Shown here: positions 63,740-64,000 of the stretch, piece by piece | Layout: the number at the start of each line of letters is the position of its first letter | How positions within the stretch are numbered: position 1 is the stretch's first letter | Source: Aminobacterium colombiense DSM 12261 | GTDB lineage: Bacteria; Synergistota; Synergistia; Synergistales; Aminobacteriaceae | Direction: 5' to 3' | Assembly (NCBI RefSeq): GCF_000025885.1 | Contig: NC_014011.1 | Coordinates: 992,001-1,056,000, forward strand | DNA: 64,000 nt | The notes under the pieces: model-generated | Databases searched by the model: none | Told to the model about the DNA's origin: nothing | What the model saw: only the letters and a program-made list of their open reading frames with translations | Program-made: the position numbers and the translations under genes

Positions 63740-64000
63740 TTAGCGTTCATCCTTTGCATGCTGTCTCATTCTTTTCCGTATGATATTCTTTTTCAAGGGA
63801 GAAAAATGGTCGATCAAAAGCCTCCCTTCAAGATGGTCCATCTCATGAAGAAAAGCTCGGGCAAGAAAATCTTCAGCTTCTATTGTCAGTTTCTCCCCAT
63901 GTTCATTATAAGCCTCAATTACTACATGACGGGGGCGAAGAACATTCCCGAATATTCCCGGGAAACTCAGGCACCCCTCTTCACTAACCTGCTCGCCATC
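63740..64000 (-). CDS. def: Peptide deformylase, cut by the window edge
   Basis: The last 86 residues of a peptide deformylase; the N-terminus lies beyond base 64000. Seen: the EGCLSFPG motif with the metal cysteine and HEMDHLEG with the two metal histidines. The basic C-terminal tail follows. It removes the formyl group added by Fmt, the next gene in the run. Confidence 0.93.
   Translation of the reverse strand, partial: DGEQVSEEGCLSFPGIFGNVLRPRHVVIEAYNEHGEKLTIEAEDFLARAFLHEMDHLEGRLLIDHFSPLKKNIIRKRMRQHAKDER

Overview
The window is a compact, mostly minus-strand stretch of a bacterial chromosome. Gene content points to the phylum Synergistota, probably an anaerobic amino-acid or peptide fermenter near Aminobacterium. 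The reasons are a complete V/A-type ATPase operon, a four-subunit 2-oxoacid:ferredoxin oxidoreductase, several M20 amidohydrolases, a TAXI-type TRAP permease, rubrerythrin, a short IF-2 and a selenocysteine tRNA. The phylum call is inference from gene content and protein style, not from a marker search.

Layout. 1-1.3 kb: the end of an unrecognised gene, then a gene-poor strip with a tRNA-Gly that keeps only its 5' half but retains a promoter and a terminator. 1.3-4.4 kb: dipeptide epimerase with a DUF819 membrane protein, a DUF3870 gene, and tRNA-Pro and tRNA-Ala. 4.5-12.8 kb: RqcH, an RluD-type pseudouridine synthase, ileS, a fused TRAP permease with DUF1850, and tRNA-Arg. 12.8-15.2 kb (+ strand): a LexA-like repressor, a miniature UmuD without active-site residues, and a UmuC polymerase. 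15.1-22.9 kb: the classical rimP-nusA-ylxR-ylxQ-infB-DUF503-rbfA-nrnA-truB-ribF run. 23.0-38.4 kb: a very long minus-strand run from a CBS-domain protein through V-ATPase subunits H-I-K-E-C-F-A-B-D to rlmH, ybaB, recR, a PIN/TRAM protein, ispDF, gltX and guaB. 38.4-41.6 kb: a membrane/WecG-type fusion and an M20 hydrolase. 41.7-48 kb: uvrC-ribD-ribE-ribBA-ribH-serS. 48-51.4 kb: cysS (+), a QueT-like transporter and an N-carbamoyl amino acid hydrolase type enzyme. 51.4-53.3 kb: tRNA-Sec followed by a visibly AT-rich accessory strip. 53.3-64 kb: rubrerythrin, then a minus-strand run def-fmt-P-loop ATPase-korD-A-B-C-nudF and xerD-punA-pdp-M23 peptidase-Nudix-SUI1.

How the parts fit. Ferredoxin-linked oxidation of 2-oxoacids, ion pumping by a V-ATPase whose rotor protein carries a sodium-type site, and salvage of nucleosides and peptides describe an energy-limited fermenter. 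The rest is translation, ribosome maturation and cofactor synthesis. Genes are packed with 1-70 base overlaps, and many starts are TTG or GTG, chosen here by their Shine-Dalgarno sequences. The most unusual items are the mini-UmuD/UmuC cassette, the promoter upstream of an intrinsic terminator before the nusA operon, the half tRNA-Gly, a shortened UvrC, the CBS protein heading the V-ATPase operon and a P-loop ATPase embedded in the oxidoreductase operon. No CRISPR array, insertion sequence or intact prophage was seen.
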